The translations under genes and the position numbers were made by a program. From contig OX465283.1 in assembly GCA_949987705.1 (NCBI GenBank), forward strand, positions 48,646,953 through 48,710,952: DNA of 64,000 nucleotides, written 5' to 3'. This stretch comes from Thereva unica. Lineage: Eukaryota; Arthropoda; Insecta; Diptera; Therevidae. Below the pieces are notes generated by a model. The model saw nothing but the letters and a program-made list of their open reading frames with translations. It made no database searches and was not told where the DNA came from. Shown here piece after piece: positions 22,038-33,459 of the stretch; the first letter of the stretch is position 1; every line of letters begins with the position of its first letter.

Positions 22038-23252
22038 TTTGTGCGACAGCTCTAAGCTCCGATCAGGATCTTCCAGTTGTTGCGGCTTCTGCTGGTAGGG
22101 TTCTCCTCCACGTTGTTCTAGGTCTTCCGACTTGACGGGATCCATGCGGATTCTAGTCAAGGGCATGTTAGGCTAGTTTCTCGTTTGCACGCCGCAAGGA
22201 CTGGCCAATCCAGTCATCCGTCGTCCCTTTCCGAATCCAACATGCTGTCTTCTAAGCGTTCGCTCTACTGCCTGTCTAAACCTTGATAATATATATATTG
22301 TGGGACAAGATTTTACCTACAGTATATAACTGACCTGGGTATTTCGATTATAATACTTTCCGTCCGATCCTCCGGAAAGGTACAGGTGCTACATGCTTTT
22401 CCAGATTTGGCTGTTGCGCATTTGCTATGAGGCTGGCTTAAGGTTTGTTGTAGTTTCCCAGCACATTCTTGCCCTTTAATGCTTCCCGCAGGGGGTCTAC
22501 GTTAAACGGTTTACGGTTTATGGCATCGCGTTGGACGTTGCTGGTTCCGCTAATTTTGAGGCGAATAGTTGGTACTATCAAATGGTGTTCACTTCCAGTG
22601 TCTGCTCCTCTAATGCTCATGACATCCTCTAGAATAGTTCTCCATCTTCGGCTGATGGTCACATGATCTATCTGGTTTCTCGTTCTAGCAACGGGCGATC
22701 CCCAGGTCTCTTTGTGTATCTTCATATGGCAAAAGTAAGTTCCACCTACCATGAGTTGGTGGGAGCTACAAAAGTAAACGAAAAGCTCACCGTTGCTGTA
22801 GTGACTTGGCCTATGCCTTGATTTCCAATTGTGTGTTCAAGGCAGGTGTTGTTGGGGCCGATCTGTGCGTTTAGATCACCCATCAAAACAATGACCTCTC
22901 CCCTTGAAATAAAGCGAAAAGCCTCATTCAGTCGTATATAGAACTCCTCCTTGATGTCATCGTCCGCGTCTTCAGCTGAAGCATAGCATTGGACTAGCTG
23001 AAACTGGTGACCAACTAATGAGGACCTGGCTTCTTTGGTAAGTATTAAGCCAACGCCATTCCTACGGTTTTCAGTTTCATTTCTGCCAGAATATAAGAAG
23101 GACTAATCGTTTAGGCAGATGTTCTCCCGCGTCGGGCCATCTGGTCTCGCTGAGTTCCATGAACTTGATTTTATATCGGTTCATCTCGTTGAAGACCATC
23201 CAGCCGGCCATCAGCAAGCAGAGGTGAGATTAGGACTTGCTAACTCTAAGTA
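22038..23252 (-). mobile_element. RTE-family LINE, copy C, inverted and internally deleted
   Basis: Read downward from 23252: leader word GTTAGCAAGTCCTAATC, a small deletion, the endonuclease (about 23190-22440) with VLMGDLNAQIG intact, RNQIDHVTI and GSEHHLIVPTIRLK (the usual SDHH is SEHH), then a jump into RT pieces (IRKGR at about 22225) and directly into the C-terminal GQSLRRANEKLA and SRQVGRPRTTWRRT blocks. Most of the RT, including motifs A, B and C, is deleted. The 3' end stops short of the family tail and abuts the GAA tail of copy A, so A and C lie tail to tail. Confidence 0.85.
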
Positions 23253-25117
23253 TTTTCAGATTTGAAAGTGCGAATTTGAACCACATGAAGCCTCAAGGTC
23301 AGGATAGCGCGTGCTCCTACATAATGAATACTTCCTCCTATGAAAAGTAAATTCTACACATTAAAAATTGGTGTAAAACCGATATCTTGGATTTTCAGTC
23401 AGATAATCTAGAATGATGTTGAAATGATGGGATGATGATAAAATCACCATTGAAAATTGTCCGCGTTGATGCTTACGCCCTTTAGAGTAATTGAAAGATA
23501 TTTATAGGTATAGCGTACAAGAGTGTCTCATGCCATTTCGTTGAAACAGATATCTATCTTTCGAGTTGAAAACCATTGGATAATTTTTTGTACACAACTT
23601 TGTCTATGATTATTGCATAAAATTGGTAAAAAAACTACAATAATGTGCCGCAAAAGAACATCCATAAAAAGCTATTAACTTTAACAATAATCTCTCCTCA
23701 AAAGACTTCGAACCGCTTAAAAACGTTAATTACGTTTGCATTATCATTAACGCCTTTAATGATAGTTTTTATTACCTTAATTACAAGACTTCACCATCTT
23801 CCACACACAAAAAACAAACATTCCCTGTCCTGTTCAATATTCAAAACATTCCACTCAATTAGAGTAAAGCTAATAGACGTGGCTCAGTAACAACTTTCTC
23901 TGTGACCTGACAACAAGAGTCTCCCAATCCATGTCCTTGTAAATCTTGCAATCATGGCAGAAAATTTCCTCCTTCAACATCAAGTTTGCAACACAATTTC
24001 ATTCTGTTGTTGCCGTTTCCTAATTTTTATGGTCTAGAAAGGAGGCAGAAAAAAGTCGGCGTTCACTGGGTAACGTTCTCTCTGGTTGTTTAATCCTGAG
24101 AGTCTATGTGTGTCCAAGCAAATCTACACGAAGCCCATCATCCAGTGGCTGAGTGGTCATGCATGTTAACCTCCCCAAACCCAACCGTAACGACCCCCTT
24201 TGGACAATGAATGTTCATGGGACCACTTGGGTACTTGGCTTGAGCCCCTGGAAAACGATAAATTTTGGCATTTCGTATACACAAAAAAAAAGGATAAGCG
24301 GATGGACGACCGGGAATAAACTCAATGGAAGCATCACGAATCCAGCATTTTTTGGTTCTTTTTTTTAATTCTCATTTCTTTTTGTGGTTTTTATCGTCCT
24401 TGCTCCTTTTGAAAACCACGTTTTAAAGATAAACGTCGACTTTTTCTCTTCATGTTCTCAATTCATCCATGTGCTGGCCCCATTCAGCGTCCTTTACCGT
24501 TTTTCACCAGCAATCCCTATAATTGATGATTTTATGACCCTGGGTTGCGTGGTCATCACGCCATTTCATGAAAACAAATTGATCCAAGTTCTGGGGCTCG
24601 TCTTAAAATGCCCATAAAATGCGAAATCGGGAAGAAATGAATATGAATGCAATATCAAGGATTTTTATCGATTGGAGGGTCCTTGAAGGAAATGCTATAA
24701 TTTAGTTATGTTTAAAGATATTCGAGCTTCATGAGGTTATTAATATAGTATTGCAAATAGTCTGGATATGATACTGGACTATTGAAACTGGACCTAGCAG
24801 AGCCTACTAAAAGGCTTCCTCTCATATTACCAATATGTAAATGCAGACCATTCAAGGACTTATTGACAAAGCAATATTGAATATTTTCCCCTGAGTAGGA
24901 GTCCAATCAGAATGGAATTTAGATGCTCACTCTTCGGCATAGTGGTCGTAGTAGTTTCCCTTCCGAATATTTTAAGCATATATGTACATGTAGTTGTTTT
25001 CTTTTCTTTGGTATATGATATGGAAAATTATTTCGAATTAATTTAGATAATTTCGAATCACTTTGTCATATTCTATGGAGCTTTCACTGCACCGCAAACG
25101 ACTTCCAATTCCACTAG
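23253..25117. other. Region without recognised genes
   Basis: Short frames at 23645-23890, 24153-24368 and 24384-24617 (plus) and 24712-24906 (minus) have no domain I recognise. Base composition is AT-rich and no inverted repeats or RNA genes stood out. Confidence 0.5.
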
Positions 25118-25400
25118 TTACTTAAACATTTCGAAATTGAGGTACTGGGTTATGCAATTCGCTACTGAAGAGTATGAATTGTTGGAGTTTGCTTTGGCTA
25201 CGTCATTTTCTTTCTTCCATTTTTGTCGTTCTTTTGCTACCAAGCAATCACGATAGGATGCAGAATGCGTTTTGAGGCAGTTAGCACACTTCGGTGCAAT
25301 AGAGTTCCCCTTATCACAATTTAATGTTAGGACCCGTACCTACATATGACACATTGAGCTTAACACAGTCGAAAGCAATTTATTTTTTTCGGAGAGCCTC
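25118..25400 (-). pseudogene. Jockey-type LINE ORF1 (gag) zinc-knuckle fragment
   Basis: This is a nucleic-acid-binding gag-like protein piece, the part that packages LINE RNA. On the minus strand NMRVKIEALRK (about 25390) is followed after a frameshift by CDKGNSIAPKCANCLKTHSA and SYRDC (25318-25230), matching the CxxC...H....C zinc-knuckle pattern and the H-x-A-x-Y-R-x-C signature of Jockey-family gag. It then reads KERQKWKKENDVAKANSNN and stops near 25118. Only the last knuckles and tail are left. It lies in opposite orientation to the RT-RNase H fragment on its right, so the two are not one element. Confidence 0.75.
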
Positions 25401-25519
25401 TATTTTCACTCTCATATTTTGAACATAATATTTTATTAATGGCCGCAGAGTTATGAAAAGTCAACATTAAAAATGGAAGGCGAACAATTTCTCCACCCGC
25501 GGACTCAGCGTTAACTCAG

Positions 25520-26600
25520 AAAAGCAGAATCAGTATAAAACCACACCTCTAATTCCCCAGCTTAACAATCTTAAGCTCAAATTTACAACAGTGCCAAATA
25601 TCTGGAAGTAATCCTTGACAAGAAGCTCCTCTAGAATGAAAACACAAAAGAACACTTTGAGAAAGCGAGCATAGCTCTTTTCGCTTGCAAAAAATCCATA
25701 GGGAAGAAATGGGACTTCTCCCCTGTGTAGATCCATCGTACTAAGATCTACACATCCATTGTCCGCCCAATGGTATGGCATGGTGGCCAACCTTAAGTAA
25801 GTCTACCGTACTAAACGAAGTACAGAAAGTGGAAAGATATGCGGATTTATGCATCACAGGGGCACTTCGCTCCACACCTACAGGTGTTCTAAACGTTATG
25901 TTATACCTCCCTCCTTTGAACCTTCTTGCAAGGGAAAACGCAAAGATCGCAACCCTTAAAATAAACGAATCTAGATCTTGGACCGGAATCAGAGAAGGGC
26001 ACTTAAAGTTCCTGGACTTTGTCAGCATCCTCACAGAAACCGATTTTCGCATATCACGAAGAACTACGAGGTCCACATCCCTGCACATCATGAATGGAGT
26101 ACCTAGTAGACATATATTGCTCAGGATGCCATAAACTCCTTCACTGATGGCTCTAGGCTCGAGGGTCGGGTGGGAGAAGGAATCTTCTCACCGGGACTTG
26201 GGATTGAAATCTCCCTCGAACTACCCGATCACTGCAGTGTATACCAAGCCATACATAAGGCTGTTCTGCAAATCAACTAGCAAGGCGACAGGAACTGAAC
26301 TGTTTACATCTTCCCAGTCAGGCGGCTCTGAAGACCCTGAATAATAGAGGGAAACTGTAAAGTTAACGAATTGGCTAGGAAGCGCACTACGGCTACTCTC
26401 CTTCTTGGAAAGGAAAGAGTCGGTATGCCTTTGAACTCTGATGCAAACAGCACACAAATGCACCTTGGCCAAAATGGCTTGGCCCTCCTGCGATCTCAGG
26501 TGGATGACTTCACGACGACGTCTACCAAGCCTCGGTAGACGTGACCTTTCAGTTATAGTGGGAGTACTGACCGGACAGTGACGTTGAACTAATGACACAT
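25520..26600 (+). pseudogene. R1/LOA-type LINE fragment: RT thumb plus RNase H
   Basis: This is the C-terminal part of a LINE polyprotein with an RNase H domain, which degrades the RNA of the RNA-DNA hybrid. Pieces in order: a VKYLGVILDKKLLW-like block (25575-25640, partly shifted), ALFACKKSIGKKWDFSP (about 25670-25730), VRPMVWHGG, and after a stop-rich stretch NSFTDGSRLEGRVGEGIFSP (about 26127) and LPDHCSVYQA, which carry the first RNase H Asp and later conserved residues. The NELARK and LALLRSQVDD blocks (26370-26510) resemble the C-terminal tether. Many stops. Related to the remnant at 19 kb. Confidence 0.75.
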
Positions 26601-26601
26601 A

Positions 26602-27210
26602 CTAGGCGTGACAATAGCCAAAGACTTGCGATGGTATGACCAAATATTACAAATCGACAAACAAGCATCCCAGTGCTTGGGATTTCTTAAGAGGTGCAAA
26701 TTCCTCCTCCAGGCATCGGCCCGTGCTGTTATTTATAAATCCTACATTCGGCCTATTCTCGAATATTATATACTCCCTCGTTGACGTTAGCCACCTTGGC
26801 ATGGTTAGATAAGGTTCAAAAAAGGGCCCGTAAATTAATTGATGAAGATACCGCTTGCTCTACCATCAACCCCCTAAGCCACCGTAGCAGCACTGACAAA
26901 ATTTTATCGCGACTATCATAGTGACTGTTTCTCCGAAATAAAAGCTCTTCGGCCTCCACGGCAATATTAAACCCGCAACACCAGATTAGCCCACTCGTCT
27001 CATTCCCCCCACTTGCAACTCCCCCTTTCACGCACTCAACAAGATATGAATTATTTGTAAATAGAACAAATCGACTGTGGAATAATCTTCCGCAGTCAGT
27101 ATTTCCGAGCTCCTACAACATCCAAGAGCTCAAACGTAGAGTTCATCACCACCTGCTTCAACACCTCCGCGTTCCTTTATACCCCTTAACCTCGAGTTCT
27201 CACTTGTGTT
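26602..27210 (+). pseudogene. Jockey-like LINE, C-terminal RT fragment
   Basis: Starting at 26602, LGVTIAKDLRW, QCLGFLKRCKFLL and YKSYIRPILEY form the RT thumb region. Further frames give LDKVQKRARKLIDED, INPLSHRSSTDKILS, VNRTNRLWNNLPQSVFPSSY and ELKRRVHHHLLQHL. The set is the usual end of a Jockey-type polyprotein. The same family occurs inverted at 41965-42575, where the 3' UTR survives. It is joined directly to the R1/LOA fragment ending at 26600, so the junction is a chimera of two elements. Several stops and frameshifts; dead. Confidence 0.8.
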
Positions 27211-27239
27211 TTACAATCTTTGGTCACAAAAAGAAGATA

Positions 27240-28637
27240 TATATCAATGTTTCTTCCCAGTATTTTCAAGTATTAGTCTCATTATGAAAATCTGGTCTGT
27301 TGTCGATCATTTCGTTCTAAATCCTGCTTGGTTATCCACCTTTATCTTCCAAATGTGGTTTAAGTCTATTAAATAAAATATGTGAAACAACTTTGTAAGT
27401 TCAAGTGTTGGTTTGTAGTTGTTATTTTTCGGGCATCTTGCTGTTTCTTCTTAGTTTTATGTTCAGACTATGCAAGGCTTGGCATAACTTCTCCCTACCA
27501 TTTTTTAAGATTTCCATGGGTATGCCTTCTGGACCTGAAGCCTTATGATTTTTCAGTTTCGCTATGGCATTTGCAACTTCTTCTATTGTAGGATTTGGCG
27601 TATCGTTTTCTGGATCATCTGTACTATGGTTGTCTGCTTCTCCCTGTGTTAGGTATGAGTTCTCTTTGAAAACGTCTTTAAAGTATTTCTCCCACACCTC
27701 GAGTATGTCATAGATACTACTAGCTATAGTACCACCGCTCTTCCTACCATGGTGTAGGTGGGATCTTTTCTTAATCATGTTGACCTTTTTCTAGAAACTT
27801 CTAGCGTCTTTATTACTGTAGCTTAGCTTAATCGCACTTATTCTATTTCTGAAGTAGTCATGTTTCTCGACTTTTTCATGTCTCTTCATGCTGCTTCATA
27901 TTTCTTGTCATTCTTGCTAGATATAACTGTCTTGCTTGGCTTTTTATTTTAATGCTTCTGTGGCATTGATAATCATTGCCTAATATACTGATGTTGGTTT
28001 CTGTGATTTTCTCTTATATCGAGTTTCATTTCCGGACTCCTTGTTATTTCCTCTAGCTTTCCTGTTAACATTCTTTCATACTGTTGTTTCGTTTCTTCAT
28101 TTCTGACTTTTTCTATGCTAAACCTTGTTTGTCTATCACTGTTTCTTCTATCTCTTGTCGCCGGTTTTTCGCCCTCTTTTCCCAACAACTAGGTAATTAT
28201 CACCTACATTCGCTCCTCGGTAACTCCTTACATCCAGTATGCTGCTTCTATGCCTACTGTTAACTAGAACATATTGGTTATGATGCCTGCTATCTGGTGA
28301 CGTCCATGCCCTTTTGTGTTTGTATATTCTTATGGTTAAACCAGGTGCTAGCTATTGGCAAACTTCTTTCTATAACGAAATCGGCCATTCTGTTACCGTT
28401 ATCGTTTGATTCTTCGTGCAACGAGAACTTGCCAGGGTACAGGTAATAAAATCGTTCCTTACCCATTTTAGCGTTAAAGTCGTCCAATACGGTTTTTATG
28501 TCGTAAGAAGGGACTTGGTCATAAATCACACTAGAGTTTCATAGAAGCCAACCTTTCCTTGTTCTGGTTTTTCTTCTGTTGGCGCCTGCACCGCACCGTG
28601 ATGAATGTTATATTATGAAATCTGGATTTGATTCTTA
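27240..28637 (-). pseudogene. RTE-like LINE: endonuclease C-half to RT fingers
   Basis: Read downward from 28637: an RFHNITFI-like start, HAPTEEKPEQ-like (shifted), a VLDDFNAKMGKE block (the GDFNA metal-binding region, Gly changed to Asp), TWFNHKNIQTQKGMDVTR, a linker with KPATRDRRNSDRQTRFSIEK, HGRKSGGTIASSIYDILE, NHKASGPEGIPMEILKNG (about 27540) and a shifted YKVVSHILFNRLKP block ending near 27240. It is the same broad type as the split LINE at 3.2-8.0 kb, but a different segment survives. The upstream edge abuts the MITE at 28638. Motifs A to C are missing. Confidence 0.75.
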
Positions 28638-28798
28638 AGGCCCCCATACCCATACATGGTCAAATTGGATGTACATCGAAGTGCGGATGTACAACCAAAA
28701 CTATCGATTGTGAACCGGTCGGCCAATCAAAACTCGTTATATGGGTTTGATGAAATTCTGGATGTACATACTTCCAATTTGACCGTGCATGGGGGCCT
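28638..28798. mobile_element. PIF/Harbinger-type MITE, 161 bp, TSD TTA
   Basis: The left end AGGCCCCCATACCCATACAT matches the reverse complement of the right end over about 40 bp with some mismatches, sharing GGTCAAATTGGA. Flanks are TTA (28635-28637) and TTA (28799-28801), the TWA duplication typical of PIF/Harbinger. No coding capacity. Confidence 0.85.
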
Positions 28799-28801
28799 TT
28801 A

Positions 28802-31795
28802 CAATTATTTTGCTTACGGTTATAGTTACCATTGTGTTTATTGTGCAATTCCTTATCTCGTAAGTCGGGGTTCAGGCGGAATGTTAATCAGTCCCTCCTT
28901 TTGTATGGCTTACAGAGGGCAATAAACATTGCAATATTAATGTTTGTTAGTTGTGTTCAAAATTACTTCAACACTGTGCAACCCCTACTGGGAACATAAA
29001 GACAGTATGCGAGGGGATAATCTAACTAGGATTTAGTAGAAGACATTGAAAACAGATACGGATTTTGGATTTTGCTGGAGGTCAACGGACCACATTATAA
29101 TGTCAATGTTATACAAATTTTGTTTTTTTGTCGGACTATGGAGTAGCCGCGATTTACGTGTCCGACATTTTTATCACACAAAAGGCAGTAGCTTTTAGCA
29201 CATAACACCGTTTTTGTCCGACGGTTATCTATAAATTTTTTTCCCTTCATAAATAGACGACTTTGACTCGTCGGACGGCGAAATCGGCAAACCAATTTTG
29301 TCGGACACATATACCATGTAATTCCACATATTTTGCTTAAACGATCCTGAAAAAATCAGCTGGTTATTAATAAATTTTTGGAAGCCCATAATTTAGCAGG
29401 TTTGGGGTGGTTTAGGGTCCAACATTTTTGTCGGGCAAGTTTTGTTTCGCGCGTATCATCGCCATCTCATGCGACTATGATTGGTAAAAAAACAGTGTCT
29501 ATAAATTTTTTGGGTACCATAAAAAGGTCGACTTTCGAGCAACGTGGGGGAAAAAAGCCGCGGTTTCAAAAATTTTCGTAGAAGAAAAGTTGGTAGACTA
29601 GGTGTCCTTAATCCATACAAAAAGTTTCAAGAGAGTATGTATGAATATTTTTTTTGTTCGTGGGCACTTAGTCTATAAATCTTGACTGTTCCGAGGCTGA
29701 TTTCTCGATTCCATAACAAGATTTGTTTCCCGAGGAGAGGAGGCTGTCAACCTTTCGGCCAAACCCATTACCAAAGGTAATGGTATGATTTTACCCCTAT
29801 TCTACTTAAGGCATCAATTATCGCTCTAGTCAATTCGTTATATTCTTTTTCCTCATCAGAATTAATTTTATGTTGCTCGCTTTTTTTGCCTCATGTAGTA
29901 TTTTATTTAGTTATGAATGTTCCTCTACGTGACTAAGCATTATCAATGTTAATGTTCCACTTTCTACTATTATTAAATAAAGTGAGGAATATAAACATAA
30001 ATTATACAAAATTTTTCTTAAAGTTAAAACTAAACTCAATATCGAAAGAGAGCCAACCTAAATTTCAGCCTGATACCAAATTCTACTCGCGTAAATCGCC
30101 ATCAGTATACATACATTCTAACAATTTTCACATAATGTTTTCTTAAATATTGGTATCGTGTCCTTATTATTGTGTTTCAAATCCTAGTCGAAAACTAGCT
30201 CTCAAGTTAATTTCGCTGACGCTTCCAGCAATCATTCTGAGACATCGTGGGTGGTACTGTAATTTTTAATCAAGCATCAAATTTCGTGTTTTGCTTTAAT
30301 ATTTTCGTTCAGTTGCATTCAACCACCAAAAAATCCACAAAATTCACCTTGAAAAATGTTTGTTTTTGCTTATTCTTCTACCCTAATTATCCGTAGTTTA
30401 TTCAACTTTTAATAAGTTAATTACAATCATGTCAATTAGAATAAAATATCGAGTCACTTGCAATGTAGTCTATGCGGTTGGTAATCTCCACGACTCTATT
30501 AAATTTCACCGTCTTAAAAGCAAACTTTTGCTACTCATTTTCCTAATTAAGTCATCGCAAAATTCAGCTATGCTCTGTGCTCTGGTATAGGTATAACGCT
30601 ATCATCATATCGCCAAAGGAAAGCAGACTTCAGTTTAAAGACCATTAACCCTCCTTGCCGCGAGCCAGCGATATCTGGCAGCTGTTCCAATATACACCCC
30701 ATTTCGACCTGCTACTCGGCTCCACTCGACAATAGTATACTTCACTTCCCTGTGCACGCTATCAGTTACTACCATAAATGAGGACCGGCAAAAAAGAAGA
30801 ACTTCAGCAGTTCTTTAGTCTTCAATGAAAATTGCAAATTAATTAACAAAATTCGTTGCTACATCAGGACTCGGTCTGGGAAACTTGTATCTAAGATAAG
30901 ATTTCAACAAAGAACCCATGGCAGATGGCAACGAAGTGAGGACCTAAAGAACGGACTAAATTAGACCATCCAATCCGGATCCGGATCCGGGACGACGAGT
31001 ATAGACGGGCCCCCGCTGCGACCATTGACGAACCGCTTGAAAGAAGTCATGCAGGGCCAGTCCTCCCCAAAGCCAGCACAGTGGAGCCAGAGCAGCGCTG
31101 TTGCCCCACCAACTTTGCCGCACTTTAATGATGGTGGCTGATCCAATTAGGGCAGTAAATCGATCGTGAAAACAAAACTGAAAACTAATAACGGAAATGA
31201 TTCGTAACGTAAAAATATAGCCCCGGTTCCCGATCCCAGGCCAAATGTTAATTAACGTCCTTGCTCCTGGTGTAATAATTAAGGTACGCCCGAGTTTTTT
31301 TTTAAAGTTACTTTTTCATCGATTTCCAAGAGATATAATTACTCCCACAGCTAAATTATGACTTTTTCGGCGAAGCACGGAAAGGGGGTAGTTTATTTGT
31401 GTGTAAACGAACATTAAATTGAAATCGTATACACGTGTGTGTTGGCAGCAAATTTCACTGAAAGTCAAACGCAACTTTTCAATTAAAAATTAAAGGCCGT
31501 GTTGGTCCCTGCTGGCGTTAAAGCGCCGCCACGGCAGCTGCATTAAATATGAAGAGGCTGTAATACGTGGCTAAGCAAGCGTCAAATTTGTAAGCCATGG
31601 ACATGAGTATGGTGAATGCACATGGTGACTCCTTGAAAATGGATTGTAAGTAATTTTTTTAAAAAGACAAAATTAATATAAATTTTTTCTGTTAATTAAT
31701 TTTAATTTATAATTGCGATTGCATATTTTGAAATTAAAATTGAGTGTAAGAATGGCGTGAGTGAGTGTGTTTCTTAATGCATTCAGAGTTATGGG
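28802..31795. other. Long region without recognised genes
   Basis: The interval 29095-29580 has several TCGGAC words and a diverged direct repeat (see findings). A small perfect palindrome, CCATTACC-AAA-GGTAATGG, lies at 29766-29784. The interval 30890-31150 is GC-richer, with GGATCC-type repeats (ATCCGG three times near 30970) and a 61-codon minus frame with no known domain. The remainder is AT-rich. Confidence 0.45.
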
Positions 31796-32416
31796 AATTA
31801 AGTCAAGGCCGTACCCAGGGGTGGGGTCAGAGGGGTTGAAACCCCCCCCCCCGGAAATTTTCCAGAAATAAGTATTTTCAAACACAAGTTTTCCTGAATT
31901 AAAGAGAATGATATTTTCTCGATATTTTGCTATAAGTAAGTAAAGTATTTCATAATTTAATTAATTAATGTTGTTTATGAATTGAACTGGCAACTGGCCT
32001 TGCTGATGCATCACGAGAAGCATGTGTGAAAACAGGCAAAACAGCATGTCTATAATAATGCAGTCAGTAGTAGATGTGTTATGTAAGTGGGATGATACAC
32101 GAGTCAACGTGTCTATGCAACACACTGCCAGTTTGTTGAGCGGAGGTGATACACGACTCAACACGCTACACGCAACACTCTGTATAATAACATTGCGATT
32201 CCAAATTATTTTCACCTAGAATCGCTTGACAGTCACGCATACATAAACATTTTTCATTCAACTGGAGGAAAAATAGAAATCGTTTCTAGTTTCAGTCAAC
32301 ACCGCAAACTTCATCCTTACCCTTCCCTTGGCCTACGAACTGCGCAGAAAAAGCTGGTGTTGATCAACATGTTGACCCGTGTATCATCCCCCTAAGAGGT
32401 GTATCGCTAACGTGTC

Positions 32417-32444
32417 TCTTTCTCCCTCTCTCTCTCTCTCTCTG
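32417..32444. repeat. TC dinucleotide repeat
   Basis: A short (TC)n run interrupted by CCC lies upstream of the TATA-like box of the hAT element. Confidence 0.85.
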
Positions 32445-32506
32445 ACTACCATCCCGCCCACCAGCACTAGCCTAGCGCTAGTGTAACTTTCCTGTTACTG
32501 GCCGTC

Positions 32507-32514
32507 TATAAAAG
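32507..32514 (+). promoter_or_regulatory. TATA box of the hAT element
   Basis: TATAAAAG lies about 150 bp upstream of the transposase remnant, on the same strand and inside the hAT. A start site would fall around 32537. TCAGTT-type initiator words follow at 32600-32612. Placement is plausible but untested. Confidence 0.4.
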
Positions 32515-32659
32515 CAAAGCCGTCGCCATTTTGACTGTGATTTATTTACATCTGTTGAGTCGGTTGGGCATTAGTTTATTCGGTGACTTTGTTTCACTGT
32601 TCAGTTCAGTTTGTTAGTTTCGTTTGTTTTTTAGTTTAGATCTTCTAGCCTAGCCTTCT

Positions 32660-32938
32660 TGTGCCATTGAGGCCTTAAGCGAATGTAATAAGGAACTTTT
32701 CCCTAACATATTCACGCTACTGAAAATATTTGCTTCTTTGCCGGTAACCACTGCAACTGCTGAGAGGACATTCTCCACGCTTAGACGATTGAAGACGTAC
32801 CTGAGAAACGCGTGTGGACAAGACAGACTAAGTGGGCTGGCTCTCATGTCTGTACACAGAAGCCATCAAATCTCAACAGACAAAGTGATCCACGAATTCG
32901 CTAGAAAAAAGAACAAAAGAACGGAATTTGTAATTTAG
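32660..32938 (+). pseudogene. hAT transposase C-terminal dimerisation domain
   Basis: This is the Dimer_Tnp_hAT region, through which hAT transposases oligomerise to bring the ends together. The frame is open from about 32660 (AIEALSECNKELFPNIFTLL) through FASLPVTTATAERTFSTLRR, LKTYLRNACGQDRLSGLALM and VHRSHQISTDKVIHEFARKK to a TAA at 32936-32938. The signature T-A-E-R-x-F-S-x-L-R is complete. About 90 residues remain of a usual 600 or more; the BED finger and DDE catalytic core are absent. The frame has no internal stop. It lies between the element ends in the expected orientation. I am sure of the family. Confidence 0.88.
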
Positions 32939-33006
32939 ATTTTGTAATATTATTGACATTGTACTGTTTTCTAAAGATACAATGTATTAAACTATTTGAG
33001 TCTTCT

Positions 33007-33459
33007 TTTTTTTTATGTGACAGACTAGAGGCTTAGGGAAAGTCCCTTTGTACTGTCGACAATCTATTTTTTCGTATATAGAGTGAATGTCGAACAGCAG
33101 CTCTAGCCGGAAGATAGAGAGAAGAGAAGGAAGTAACTGTCACAACCTAACCGCGATATTTTATTCCACCTACTCACAACCATTTCGCGACTCTGACATC
33201 GGGGCGTCGAGAACAACTCGCTGGAGTGTTATGCCTCCTGAAACGAGTTGAATCTCATCAACCAACCGATGGCATGCGCTTGATGTAGCGGGGGAGGACT
33301 AGGGAAGGCTATGACAGGGGAATCAGGAATGTAAAGAGGGAAGAAGAAAGGAGGAAAGTTAGGTGGGAAAGGCGAAGGACCGTGGCGCCGCCGGGATTCG
33401 AACCCGGGACCTCTGGGGATAGCAGTCAGGCGCCTTACCTCTAGACTACTGAGGCCCCA
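33007..33459 (-). mobile_element. tRNA-derived SINE, about 453 bp, nested in the hAT
   Basis: The head on the minus strand has an A-box TAGTCTAGAGG (33448-33438, full match to TRGYNNANNGG) and a B-box GGTTCGAATCC (33404-33394, full match), spaced as in a tRNA. The supposed acceptor ends (GGGCCTC and GGCGCCA) do not pair, so it is tRNA-derived and not a tRNA gene. The 3' end is CACATAAAAAAAAA (33016-33003, complement). Flanks AGTCTTCT (32999-33006) and AGTCTACT (33460-33467) look like a TSD with one mismatch. Its 3' tail resembles the tail of the Jockey-like LINE at 42 kb. Confidence 0.82.

Noticed and set aside
29766..29784. Perfect palindrome CCATTACC-AAA-GGTAATGG as a terminator or operator
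   Set aside because: The genome is eukaryotic and no gene is nearby; a single short palindrome has no clear meaning.
33384..33457. Functional tRNA gene on the minus strand
   Set aside because: A- and B-boxes are perfect, but the acceptor arms do not pair and a SINE body with poly-A and a TSD follows.
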